From: Bacteroidales bacterium
GTDB taxonomy: Bacteria; Bacteroidota; Bacteroidia; Bacteroidales; F082
Length of the DNA: 35,902 nt
NCBI GenBank assembly: GCA_024709145.1
Contig: JANJXG010000113.1
Span: 1-35,902 of the forward strand
Direction: 5' to 3'
The position numbers were made by a program, and so were the translations under genes. How positions within the stretch are numbered: the first letter of the stretch is position 1; the number at the start of each line of letters is the position of its first letter. The notes below the pieces were generated by a model. That model was given only the letters and a program-made list of their open reading frames with translations, did no database searches and had not been told where the DNA came from. Below are positions 1 to 7,043 of this stretch, piece by piece.

Positions 1-202
1 AAAATATGAATAAACGCAATTGAAAGATTTAAAAAGAGGTTGTTGCAGCAAATCTTAAATCATTTTCTGGCTTTTCATTTTATTGGATTCCTTCTTTAGC
101 CGGTGCCATAAGTCTACCGGAAGTCATGTGGTCTACTGTCAATCATTAACAGCTTTTTACCTAAAATCCTTGCCATTTTTGATTCAATTGCCTGAATTAT
201 CC
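1..202. other. Left-edge non-coding stretch
   Basis: AT-rich sequence with no convincing reading frame on either strand and no RNA gene that I can recognise. It ends at the promoter of queG. It may be the downstream flank of a gene outside the window. Confidence 0.4.
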
Positions 203-210
203 TAAGTTTG
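203..210 (+). promoter_or_regulatory. Candidate -7 promoter element for queG
   Basis: TAAGTTTG matches the Bacteroidota -7 consensus TAnnTTTG and lies 23 bases before the queG ATG. A TTG at 179-181 is a possible -33 element with a 21-base spacer, slightly longer than usual. Confidence 0.5.
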
Positions 211-233
211 GCAAAAAATAGCTTTAGTGAAAA

Positions 234-1184
234 ATGCCGACTGAGGAAACATCCGGTTTAAATGCAGTAAAAAAGTTAATCCTGGAAACAGCTTCATCGC
301 TTGGTTTTGATGCGTGCGGATTTTCAGAAGCCGGATTTTTGCCGGAGCATGCAAGCCTGATGGAGCAATGGCTCGAAAATGGTTTTCAAGGCGAAATGAG
401 TTACCTCGAAAGGAACAAGGAAAAGCGTTATGACCCAAGCTTACTGGTTGAAAATACGAGAACCGTTGTCACCGTTCTGCAAAACTATTACCCTGCTCAA
501 CTACTGCCCGAAAGCAGCGGTTATAAAATTGCAAAATATGCCTATGGTACCGACTACCATCAGGTGATTCGAAACAAACTGATGATGCTGCTGGCCGAAA
601 TCGAAAAAGTTACAGGTGCGCTTGAGGCTCGGGTGTTCACCGATTCAGCCCCTGTTCTCGACCGGGCCTGGGCTGAGAAGTGTGGATTGGGCTTTGTCGG
701 CAAAAATACCTGCCTGATTCATCCGCGTAAAGGCTCATTTTTTTTCATCGGGCATCTGTTTTTACCTCTTGCACTCGAAGCTGATACCACTGCTGTTACT
801 GAATATTGTGGCACCTGCCGACGTTGTATCGATGCCTGTCCCACAAATGCTCTGGTGGCTCCTCATCAGCTCGACTCCAACAAATGCATCTCCTACCTCA
901 CCATCGAATACCGTGGCGACTTACCCGCTCAACTTCGCAACCAGTTCAATGACTGGATTTTCGGTTGCGATATCTGTCAGGATGTTTGTCCGTGGAATCG
1001 CTTCGCCTCACCACACCAGGAACCACTTTTTGCCCTTAAACCGGAGCTTAAAGCTATGCAAAAAGAAGATTGGGATGGACTTACAAAAGAACAGTTCAAC
1101 AATCTATTTAAACGAAGCGCTGTCGTAAGGACAAAATATGAAGGGCTGAAGCGGAATATTGATTTTTTAAAACAAGGATGCTGA
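234..1184 (+). CDS. queG: Epoxyqueuosine reductase QueG
   Basis: Cytoplasmic cobalamin- and iron-sulfur-dependent enzyme for the last step of queuosine synthesis, reducing epoxyqueuosine to queuosine in the wobble position of tRNAs with GUN anticodons. The 316-residue product has the family layout. The middle contains the conserved segment TDSAPVLDRAWAEKCGLG, with the catalytic-type Asp. Two [4Fe-4S] motifs follow: CGTCRRCIDACP from about residue 192 and CDICQDVCPWN from about residue 245. Length is at the short end of the usual 310-380. The ATG at 234 sits 23 bases after a TAnnTTTG element and no better upstream start is visible. It is a single gene; no other queuosine gene is nearby. Family assignment is firm. 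Confidence 0.95.
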   Translation: MPTEETSGLNAVKKLILETASSLGFDACGFSEAGFLPEHASLMEQWLENGFQGEMSYLERNKEKRYDPSLLVENTRTVVTVLQNYYPAQLLPESSGYKIAKYAYGTDYHQVIRNKLMMLLAEIEKVTGALEARVFTDSAPVLDRAWAEKCGLGFVGKNTCLIHPRKGSFFFIGHLFLPLALEADTTAVTEYCGTCRRCIDACPTNALVAPHQLDSNKCISYLTIEYRGDLPAQLRNQFNDWIFGCDICQDVCPWNRFASPHQEPLFALKPELKAMQKEDWDGLTKEQFNNLFKRSAVVRTKYEGLKRNIDFLKQGC

Positions 1185-1531
1185 ATTCTTCCGATCTCTC
1201 TGATTATCAATTGATGAAATAGGTTTCCTTCATAATCCGCATACCTATGCATAATTAAGCACGAAAAACGTCTTTGCCAAATCAAAATTCGGTTTTTAAT
1301 TTTAACCGCCTGACCGCGAAAGCTACGGTGGCCGCAGAAAAATCGATGCTTTCCGATCGCTTCCTTTGCCTGGGTCGTTTTCGCATTGTTCGTCATCCTT
1401 CAGCGAACATACTCACGTCTTCTTAAAACCAAAGGGGCAGTCTTTGCATCTGCCTGGCGTGTTCTGAGGTATTGTGAATGAAGTTTCCGGTTTTTTAAAA
1501 AATTTACGGCTTGTTTTTCAAAGGCAATCCG
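1185..1531. other. Intergenic region, queG to sugar dehydrogenase
   Basis: No gene I can support. A 139-codon minus-strand frame (977-1396) starts here, but it runs into queG antisense and resembles nothing I know. Small inverted repeats are present (GGCAG at 1437-1441 with CTGCC at 1451-1455; CGGTT/AACCG near 1290-1308), but neither has a T-run that would make it a clear terminator. The right end holds the next promoter. Confidence 0.4.
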
Positions 1532-1539
1532 TATTTTTG
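1511..1539 (+). promoter_or_regulatory. Promoter of the nucleotide-sugar dehydrogenase gene
   Basis: TTG at 1511-1513, an 18-base spacer and TATTTTTG at 1532-1539 match the Bacteroidota -33/-7 promoter well. The predicted leader before the ATG at 1636 is about 90 bases, long for this window, and contains two small coupled reading frames. Confidence 0.6.
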
Positions 1540-1565
1540 CCGGGCTCAAAATGTAACTTTCCAGG

Positions 1566-1639
1566 ATGAGTTTTTTTCGTTTTCAACATAAAACCAGCTT
1601 CATGAAACAACCATGAGCACCAATATGATTCTACCATGA
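1566..1639 (+). promoter_or_regulatory. Chain of two tiny upstream ORFs ending on the start codon
   Basis: In the leader, ATG at 1566 opens a 16-codon frame ([16 protein letters not shown]) whose TGA at 1614-1616 overlaps the ATG at 1613 as ATGA. That second frame (MSTNMILP) ends with TGA at 1637-1639, overlapping the gene's ATG at 1636, again as ATGA. CAGG lies directly before the first ATG. The arrangement is compatible with translational coupling, but very short ORFs can arise by chance and nothing shows that these are translated. Confidence 0.3.
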
Positions 1640-3006
1640 AAAAAATCTGTGTCATCGGCCTCGGTTATGTAGGCCTTCCCCTTGCCGTTGAATTTGCCAA
1701 AAAACGCCCTGTTGTTGGTTTCGATATCAAGCCCCAGCGCATCAAAGAATTGAACGAAGGCCACGATCCCACCCTCGAAGTCTCTGACGAAGACCTGAAG
1801 TCCGTCCTCGTCACCTCTTCTCCCTCAGTCACTCAGTCACCCAGTCACTCAGTCACCAACAAAGGCCTCTTTATAACTAACCAACTTGATAGCATCCACG
1901 ACTGCCAGATCTACATCGTTGCCGTACCCACCCCCACCGATAAAAACAACCGCCCCGACCTCACGCCGCTTGTAAAAGCCTCCGAAACGGTTGGTAAAGT
2001 ACTCAAAGACGGCGACATCGTCATCTACGAAAGCACCGTCTATCCGGGAGCTACCGAAGAAGACTGTGTACCTGTGCTGGAAAAGACCTCCGGCAAAAAG
2101 ATGAACGAACATTTCTTCGTGGGCTACAGCCCCGAGCGCATCAACCCCGGCGACAAACTTCACACGCTCACCACCATCAAGAAGGTGACAAGTGGCAGCA
2201 CACCGGAGATCGGCCTGGAGGTGGATGCCCTCTACCGCGAGATCATCGTGGCCGGAACACACCTGGCCCCCAGCATCAGGGTGGCCGAAGCCGCCAAGGT
2301 GATCGAAAACTCGCAGCGCGACATCAACATCGCCTTTGTAAATGAGCTCAGCAAGATTTTTCACAAGATGGGCATCGACACCTTAGAAGTGCTCGAAGCC
2401 GCCGGAACCAAATGGAACTTCCTGCCCTTCCGTCCGGGCCTGGTGGGTGGCCACTGCATCGGTGTTGACCCCTATTATCTTGCACAAAAAGCTCAGGAGG
2501 TGGGCTACCATCCCGAAATCATCCTGGCCGGACGCCGCCTCAACGACGGCATGGGCGCCTATGTGGCCGGCGAAGTGGTGAAGCTGTTGCTCAAAGCCGG
2601 CAAACCGGTGAAGGGTGCCAAAGCCCTCATGCTGGGCATCACCTTCAAGGAAAACTGCCCCGACATCCGCAACACCCGCGCCACCGACATCTATCATGAG
2701 CTGGTCTCCTTTGGCATGGAAGTAGATATCTACGACCCCTGGGCCGATGCCGAAGAGGTGAAACATGAATATGGACTCGATATCTTAACTGAATACCCAA
2801 GTCACTCAGTCACTCCATCCCTCCCTCACTCCATCACTAAGTCACCCGGTCACTCGTCATTAGTCACCTCTTACGCAGCAATAATTCTGGCAGTGGCGCA
2901 CAACGAGTTTAAAGAAATTGACATGGCTGCCCATAAAGCAGATGGCGCCATCATCTATGATGTGAAGGGGATCTTGCCGAAAGCAGTTGTGGACGCCAGA
3001 CTTTAG
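1636..3006 (+). CDS. UDP-glucose/GDP-mannose dehydrogenase family (TviB/WbpA type)
   Basis: Cytoplasmic NAD-dependent enzyme that oxidises a UDP-sugar (by similarity a UDP-N-acetyl-hexosamine) at C6 to the uronic acid, for capsule or O-antigen synthesis. Visible features are the N-terminal Rossmann motif GLGYVGLP (residues 8-15), [42 protein letters not shown], the central helix [18 protein letters not shown], the catalytic Cys274 in [12 protein letters not shown], and [14 protein letters not shown] in the C-terminal domain. Family members usually have about 425-435 residues; this one has 456. The excess lies in two Ser/Thr/Pro/His-rich inserts, roughly residues 60-74 and 388-412, both encoded by TCACTCAG-like tandem repeats. 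All key motifs are intact, so the enzyme is probably active. No polysaccharide cluster surrounds it. Exact substrate is not determined. Confidence 0.9.
   Translation: MKKICVIGLGYVGLPLAVEFAKKRPVVGFDIKPQRIKELNEGHDPTLEVSDEDLKSVLVTSSPSVTQSPSHSVTNKGLFITNQLDSIHDCQIYIVAVPTPTDKNNRPDLTPLVKASETVGKVLKDGDIVIYESTVYPGATEEDCVPVLEKTSGKKMNEHFFVGYSPERINPGDKLHTLTTIKKVTSGSTPEIGLEVDALYREIIVAGTHLAPSIRVAEAAKVIENSQRDINIAFVNELSKIFHKMGIDTLEVLEAAGTKWNFLPFRPGLVGGHCIGVDPYYLAQKAQEVGYHPEIILAGRRLNDGMGAYVAGEVVKLLLKAGKPVKGAKALMLGITFKENCPDIRNTRATDIYHELVSFGMEVDIYDPWADAEEVKHEYGLDILTEYPSHSVTPSLPHSITKSPGHSSLVTSYAAIILAVAHNEFKEIDMAAHKADGAIIYDVKGILPKAVVDARL
1811..1857 (+). repeat. Octamer-like tandem repeat inside the coding region (insert 1)
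   Basis: About four copies of an 8-base unit (CTCAGTCA with one CCCAGTCA), preceded by TCACCTCTT. It encodes the Ser/Pro/Val/Thr-rich stretch at residues about 60-74, in the loop before the strand that leads to [10 protein letters not shown]. As I recall the family, homologues have only a short turn here. Confidence 0.75.
2796..2871 (+). repeat. Related repeat inside the coding region (insert 2)
   Basis: A degenerate run of CACTCAGT, CCCTCACT and CATCACTAA words ending in GTCACCTCTT, the same terminal word as in insert 1 (TCACCTCTT). It encodes residues about 388-412 (rich in SHSVT / PHSIT), in the C-terminal domain just before [12 protein letters not shown]. The 11-mer GTCACTCGTCA at 2849-2859 recurs as its reverse complement TGACGAGTGAC at 35380-35390 and 35400-35410. 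Confidence 0.75.
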
Positions 3007-3126
3007 TCAGTAAAGGGTAATGGGTGACGGGTGATGCGTAATGGGCTGTGCTATTGGCTATTGGCTTTTAGCCGAATGACAGCCCATGACCCTGACTCCA
3101 AGACCCCCAGACTCCTAGACCAAAAT

Positions 3127-3165
3127 CCTACCGCCCGAAGCCCGATCAAGCCCAAGCGTGATGGG
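3127..3165 (+). repeat. Interspersed repeat, copy 1
   Basis: Contains CGCCCGAAGCCCGATCAAG followed by CCCAAGCGTGA and a seven-base repeat run. The same element recurs at 3224-3253 (copy 2, which diverges after ATCAAGCC) and at 6866-6903 (copy 3, with CATAATCAAG in place of CCCGATCAAG). Confidence 0.65.
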
Positions 3166-3223
3166 TGTTGGGTGTTGGGTGTGAAGAAAAAAAACTAACG
3201 CCTAACGCCTAACAACTTCAGCC

Positions 3224-3253
3224 GCCCTACCACCCGAAGCCCGATCAAGCCAA
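3224..3253 (+). repeat. Interspersed repeat, copy 2
   Basis: CCCTACCACCCGAAGC followed by CCGATCAAGCC, then directly a GACCAAA heptamer array. It shares its first part with the copies at 3127 and 6866 and lacks the CAAGCGTGA tail. Confidence 0.65.
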
Positions 3254-3294
3254 TGACCAAAGACCAAAGCCCAAAGCCCAAAGCCCGATTTCAA

Positions 3295-3302
3295 TACCTT
3301 TG
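3295..3302 (+). promoter_or_regulatory. Candidate -7 element for the DUF302 gene
   Basis: TACCTTTG matches TAnnTTTG and ends 14 bases before the ATG at 3317. The -33 region upstream falls inside the GCCCAAA heptamer array and shows no TTG, so a full promoter is not clear. Confidence 0.45.
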
Positions 3303-3316
3303 CAAAAAAAAATCCC

Positions 3317-3703
3317 ATGAGTTACTACATCACCAAAACTGTTGATGGCGATTTCACTGCGGTGATCAGCCAGCTTACTGACGAACTGAAAAAGGTGGGT
3401 TTCGGCATCATTACTACCATCGATGTCAGTGCGACCCTCAAAGAAAAGATCGGAGCCGATTTCAAGCCATATACCATCCTGGGTGCCTGCAATCCGCATT
3501 TTGCCCATGAGGCCCTGAAGCTCGAAGAGATGCTGGGCGTGTTGCTTCCTTGCAATGTGGTGGTCATCGATCAGGGAAACGGGCGCATTCAGGTAGCAGC
3601 GATGGAGGCCATGTCGGCCATGTCGGCCATTGGTAATGAAGCGCTTACATCCCTGGCCGCCGGAGTGAGTGAACGCATCGAATCGGTTATCAAGGCCCTC
3701 TGA
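3317..3703 (+). CDS. DUF302 domain protein
   Basis: A 128-residue cytoplasmic protein covering essentially one DUF302 domain: SYYITKTVDGDFTAVISQL at the N-terminus, then the typical ILGACNPHFAHEAL segment and LLPCNVVV. The family is widespread and its biochemical role is not established; no signal peptide or membrane segment is present. Near the C-terminus a 9-base tandem repeat (ATGTCGGCC) encodes the AMEAMSAMSAIGNE stretch. It stands alone between the heptamer-rich gap and the convergent atoE gene. Confidence 0.85.
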   Translation: MSYYITKTVDGDFTAVISQLTDELKKVGFGIITTIDVSATLKEKIGADFKPYTILGACNPHFAHEALKLEEMLGVLLPCNVVVIDQGNGRIQVAAMEAMSAMSAIGNEALTSLAAGVSERIESVIKAL

Positions 3704-3823
3704 GTCCATCCTTTTTCATTGGCCCGAAACAAAGGAGCAAAAAATTGTCCCCACTGCAGGAGGAATCATATTGGCGAGGTTTGGAAATAAGATCAGAATA
3801 GGGCCCGGCCGTAGCTGTTGATT
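3704..3823. other. Convergent gap, DUF302 gene / atoE
   Basis: A 120-base space between two converging genes. No strong hairpin with a T-run was seen. Confidence 0.3.
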
Positions 3824-5131
3824 CTAGCTGTTGAGCAGCAGGACAAAGCTGAAGATCACAAAGCCTGCCAGCATAAATTTCAAGGCATAAGGAAGTATTT
3901 CTCCGGCTTTCAGCCCTGTGATTCCCAGCAGGGGTAATGCCCAGAAAGGTTGCATCATATTGGTAAGCTGATCGCCATAAGCCAGCGCCATCACGGTGAC
4001 ACTGTGCGACACACCGAGTGCTGTGGCGGCATCGGTCAGCAAAGGACCCTGCACCGCCCACTGACCTCCGCCGCTGGGCACAAAAAGGTTCACCACCGAG
4101 GCACTGACAAAAGCCAGCATCGGAAAGCTGCCTGCGTCAGCCAGATCGACAAACCAGCCTGTCATGACCGCCAGCAGCCCCGAATATTTCATCATGCCCA
4201 TGATCCCCGCATAGAGGGGAAACTGCAGGATGATACCCATCGTGCTTCCGGCTGCTGTTGAGGCTGCTTTGGAAAGCTTCCCGGGTTCCGGCAAAAAAAT
4301 CAACACCAGACCAAACAGCAACAGGTTGATCTCGTTGAGCCCGATACCGCCTCCCTTTTGCATGATTTGCTGCAGCAGCACTGTAACCACAAGTGCCAGC
4401 CCCGTGACACTCAACAGACTTATTTTGAAGACTTGTTCTTTTGTCGCACCTGCCTCCCTGTCGGGTACAACGATTTCCGGAATCCGCTTGGCTGTTTCGC
4501 GGGCCATCAGATAGGTAAGCCCCGGTATCACCAGAAAAAGCAACAGCCAGGCCAGCAGGTTCATACCCGAGAAAAGGGTATCTCCCAATCCGATCAGGCC
4601 GGTCTTGTCGAAAAGAAAATGACCCTGCCCGGCTACCGTCAGCGGTGCCGAGCCCGACAATCCGCCATGCCACACCATCATACACACATAGGCTGAGGCA
4701 CCCAAAAGGGGATAATTAATGGCACTTCCTTCCTTTTTGGCTTTCTCGGCCAGCTTTCGCACCAGCACCGAACCAAAAACAAGGGCCAGTCCCCAGTTCA
4801 AAAAACCGGCCAGCAAGGCTGTTAATACCACAGCCACGGCCTGCCTCCGGGGCTTCTGACCTGTCTTACTCAGGCCTGTCGAAAGGGCATCCAGGGCCGG
4901 CGACAATGCCAGCATATATCCCAGCAGCAAAATGAGTACCATCTGCATCGAAAAGGCGAGTAACTCCCAGAATCCCTTCCCCCACCAGCCAAGAAGCTGC
5001 ACAATTCCATGCAGGCCTTCACCGGCTTCGGTGCCGAAAAACCAGGCCAAAACAAGCGTGAGCCAGCTCAGCCACAAAGCCAGCACCATTGGGTCGGGCA
5101 CCTTTATCCGGATGTTGTTTCGCTGTTTCAT
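3824..5131 (-). CDS. atoE: Short-chain fatty acid transporter, AtoE family
   Basis: Inner-membrane carrier of the AtoE family, thought to move short-chain fatty acids such as acetoacetate or butyrate. The product is 435 residues with many hydrophobic helices. Family-type segments are GTEAGEGLHGIVQLLGWWGKGFWELL, given here only in outline (Gly-rich followed by Trp-rich), NWGLALVFGSVLVRKLA, MVWHGGLSGSAPLTVAG, the C-terminal VNLFVPSGGGQWAVQGP, and GDQLTNMMQPFWALPLLGI. The frame stays open to an ATG at 5170, but a TAnnTTTG element at 5159-5166 on this strand lies inside that extension. The start MKQRNN at 5131 is therefore preferred. It is transcribed divergently from the serine hydrolase gene. 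Together with ptb-buk at 26-28 kb it suggests butyrate or related acid metabolism; the direction of transport cannot be inferred. Confidence 0.88.
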   Translation of the reverse strand: MKQRNNIRIKVPDPMVLALWLSWLTLVLAWFFGTEAGEGLHGIVQLLGWWGKGFWELLAFSMQMVLILLLGYMLALSPALDALSTGLSKTGQKPRRQAVAVVLTALLAGFLNWGLALVFGSVLVRKLAEKAKKEGSAINYPLLGASAYVCMMVWHGGLSGSAPLTVAGQGHFLFDKTGLIGLGDTLFSGMNLLAWLLLFLVIPGLTYLMARETAKRIPEIVVPDREAGATKEQVFKISLLSVTGLALVVTVLLQQIMQKGGGIGLNEINLLLFGLVLIFLPEPGKLSKAASTAAGSTMGIILQFPLYAGIMGMMKYSGLLAVMTGWFVDLADAGSFPMLAFVSASVVNLFVPSGGGQWAVQGPLLTDAATALGVSHSVTVMALAYGDQLTNMMQPFWALPLLGITGLKAGEILPYALKFMLAGFVIFSFVLLLNS

Positions 5132-5158
5132 GTCTTCTGTTTTTCTGATTGTAAACAA

Positions 5159-5166
5159 CAAAAATA
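5159..5166 (-). promoter_or_regulatory. Candidate -7 element for atoE
   Basis: On the minus strand this reads TATTTTTG, matching TAnnTTTG, 27 bases upstream of the ATG at 5131. It decides the start choice against the more upstream ATG at 5170. No good -33 TTG was seen at normal spacing. Confidence 0.5.
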
Positions 5167-5170
5167 GCAA

Positions 5171-5400
5171 GATCTGTCACCCTTTCCACATTTTTTATCC
5201 TCCAAAAATTCTGACTGCCGGCATCAAAAAGCCATCACGCTGTATACCCTTTTTGCAGTCTCATACTTCCGTCTCCACCAACGAAGCTGGTTTCAGGCTT
5301 TAGCCTGTCCTGCACGGTTACCCTCAACCCCGATTTCTCAGAAAGGCAAAAGGAACTGATTTTTTCGCGCTACGGGCTTTCAGCACGTTTTTGAAAGCCT
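5171..5400. other. Divergent intergenic region, atoE / serine hydrolase
   Basis: No gene. A small perfect hairpin CAGGCT-TT-AGCCTG lies at 5294-5307. Since the flanking genes diverge, it is not needed as a terminator; a regulatory role is possible but unsupported. Confidence 0.35.
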
Positions 5401-5408
5401 TACTTTTG
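5401..5408 (+). promoter_or_regulatory. Candidate -7 element for the serine hydrolase gene
   Basis: TACTTTTG matches TAnnTTTG, 19 bases before the ATG at 5428. No TTG is visible at a normal -33 distance. Confidence 0.45.
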
Positions 5409-5427
5409 CCGGCTGAAAATATTCCGG

Positions 5428-6657
5428 ATGAAGAAATGTTTACGTTTGCTCGCTTTCATGACCCTGCTGTTGCAGCTAAGTGCTTGCCATAATACTGATA
5501 ATGAGGAAGATATTTACAATGCCCTTCTTCGACTCAACCTACTCCCTGCCGAAAAAATCTACAAGCCTCTTCAGGAAAAAAACTTTCGCAAAAAAGCCGC
5601 TGCCGTCGACAGTGTCTTCAGTCATCTGCAAAAAATCACCGCCTTCAACGGAACAGTGCTGTATGCCGAAAACGAACGCATCGTCTACCGCAATGCCTTT
5701 GGCTGGGCCGATCCTGTTAAACGTCAGCAGCCACTCACCACCGATGCCCGGTTTGAACTGGCCTCGGTGTCGAAGATGTTTACGGCCACTGCCATCCTTA
5801 TTTTACAGGAACGTGGCTTGCTGAGTGTCGACAAAGATGTGCGTACCTATATCCCCGAGTGGCCTTACGAAGGCGTCACCCTCAGGCACCTGCTCACCCA
5901 CCGCTCGGGCATGCCGCGTTATGAACACCTTGCCGATGCCCGGTGGCCCGACAAAAACAAGGCCCTCACCAATCAGGCCATGATACAGCTTTTCATTCAG
6001 CACAAACCGGAGGTTTATTTCAAACCCGACAACGGCTTTCATTACTGCAACACCAATTACGCCCTCCTGGCCTCGGTGGTGGAGCGTGTCAGCAAACAGC
6101 CTTTCTATGCTTTCATGGAAAAAAACATCTTCCGGCCTGCCGGCATGAACAACTCCTTCATTTACCACCTGCCTGCCGACAGCGTGCTGAGCGGATACCG
6201 GCCCGAAGGAATCCCCGGATATGACCAGCGTGGCCGGAGGCTCGTCAGGGTTCCCAACGACTACCTCAATGGTGTGATGGGCGACAAGGGCATGTTCTCA
6301 ACTGTGACCGACCTCTTCCATTTTGATGTTGCCCTCAAACATGCTGTGCTCCTCTCTGCCGAAACCCTCAGTCAGGCCTATGCCCCCGGAAGTCCGCGCC
6401 GCAGAAGCAACAAAGACAACTATGGCTTTGGATGGCGCATCCATGCCGAAAGCGACAATGCTGTGTATCATTACGGCTGGTGGAAAGGCTACAGGTCGTT
6501 CTTCCTGCGCGACCTCGGCCAAAACAAAACCCTTATCGTGCTCACCAACAAATCGAAAGCCCCTGGCTCCGACCATCTCTGGGACATTATCAACGACAAA
6601 CGATACCCTATCGCCCCCTCCAGCGCCAACACCCGCGTGCTCTACCACCCAAGGTAG
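5428..6657 (+). CDS. Lipoprotein serine hydrolase, beta-lactamase (class C / PBP4*) family
   Basis: A 409-residue predicted exported lipoprotein. The signal peptide ends in the lipobox LSAC, and an acidic stretch (HNTDNEED) follows the Cys. The penicillin-recognising fold is marked by SVSK (Ser113 to Lys116, the nucleophile motif), YCN (Tyr206 to Asn208, the YxN motif) and HYG (His348 to Gly350, in place of the KTG triad). The family includes class C beta-lactamases, D-aminopeptidases and esterases; the substrate cannot be read from sequence. An HxG triad is common in the esterase or peptidase-like members, so antibiotic resistance should not be assumed. It is a single gene divergent from atoE. 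Confidence 0.88.
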   Translation: MKKCLRLLAFMTLLLQLSACHNTDNEEDIYNALLRLNLLPAEKIYKPLQEKNFRKKAAAVDSVFSHLQKITAFNGTVLYAENERIVYRNAFGWADPVKRQQPLTTDARFELASVSKMFTATAILILQERGLLSVDKDVRTYIPEWPYEGVTLRHLLTHRSGMPRYEHLADARWPDKNKALTNQAMIQLFIQHKPEVYFKPDNGFHYCNTNYALLASVVERVSKQPFYAFMEKNIFRPAGMNNSFIYHLPADSVLSGYRPEGIPGYDQRGRRLVRVPNDYLNGVMGDKGMFSTVTDLFHFDVALKHAVLLSAETLSQAYAPGSPRRRSNKDNYGFGWRIHAESDNAVYHYGWWKGYRSFFLRDLGQNKTLIVLTNKSKAPGSDHLWDIINDKRYPIAPSSANTRVLYHPR

Positions 6658-6905
6658 TCCTGCTGACAGACGCCTTTATAATGGTCTGCTGAAAACTCCC
6701 TGTACTTTACAAAGCAAAATTTCATGCCTGTACCACATGGAGAGAACCTAAAGTATTCGTGTCAAACTGATCCGGATAAGTATAACCGCAGTGACCGCCG
6801 GGTAGGCGCGAACGCAAAAAAGCTGATGAATGAAAGATATTTTATGATTTGTTGGAATTCTCCGCGCCCTGCCACCCGAAGCATAATCAAGCCCAAGCGT
6901 GACAG
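6658..6905. other. Intergenic region after the serine hydrolase gene
   Basis: No credible gene. It holds a weak inverted repeat (CAGAC/GTCTG, about 6671-6694) just after the stop codon and, at its right end, copy 3 of the interspersed repeat. Confidence 0.4.
6866..6903 (+). repeat. Interspersed repeat, copy 3
   Basis: CCCTGCCACCCGAAGCATAA followed by TCAAGCCCAAGCGTGA. It matches copies 1 and 2 near 3127 and 3224, and like copy 1 it is followed at once by heptamer-type words (GGTGATCC, GTAATGC, GTAATGG). Confidence 0.65.
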
Positions 6906-6930
6906 GTGATCCGTAATGCGTAATGGGTAT

Positions 6931-6979
6931 GAACTTTAAACTTTAAACTTTGAACTTTAAACTTTGAACTTTGAACTTG
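6931..6979 (+). repeat. Heptanucleotide tandem array, seven copies
   Basis: Seven uninterrupted 7-base units alternating between GAACTTT and AAACTTT. The reverse complement of the GAACTTT unit is a rotation of the GTTCAAA unit that makes up the array at 35271-35375. It sits 40 bases upstream of the TPR lipoprotein promoter element. Confidence 0.85.
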
Positions 6980-7019
6980 GCCAAAGTCCAAATCCCTTAC
7001 CTGGCAACGGCTTTCTGTG

Positions 7020-7027
7020 TACCTTTG
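7020..7027 (+). promoter_or_regulatory. Candidate -7 element for the TPR lipoprotein-thiL operon
   Basis: TACCTTTG matches TAnnTTTG and ends 16 bases before the ATG at 7044. No TTG was seen at the usual -33 distance. Confidence 0.5.
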
Positions 7028-7043
7028 CCGCAAAATTGAATTC

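Larger units (their letters stand above)
3010..3288. repeat. Intergenic region of heptanucleotide tandem repeats
   Basis: Almost the whole gap consists of short runs with a 7-base period but different units. GTAATGG/GTGACGG/GTGATGC variants cover about 3015-3047, GCTATTG/GCTTTTA 3050-3070, GTGTTGG about 3161-3183, GCCTAAC about 3195-3216, and GACCAAA/GCCCAAA about 3253-3288. Between them are two copies of an interspersed word, CCCGAAGCCCGATCAAGCC, near 3134-3152 and 3233-3251. No reading frame is credible here. Confidence 0.75.

Noticed and set aside
977-1396. 139-codon minus-strand frame partly in the gap after queG
   Set aside because: Half of it is antisense to queG, no promoter or ribosome site is evident and the sequence resembles no family.
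5428-6657. Calling the serine hydrolase an antibiotic-resistance beta-lactamase
   Set aside because: The SxxK and YxN motifs define the broad family only; the third motif is HYG and no AmpR-type regulator is nearby.
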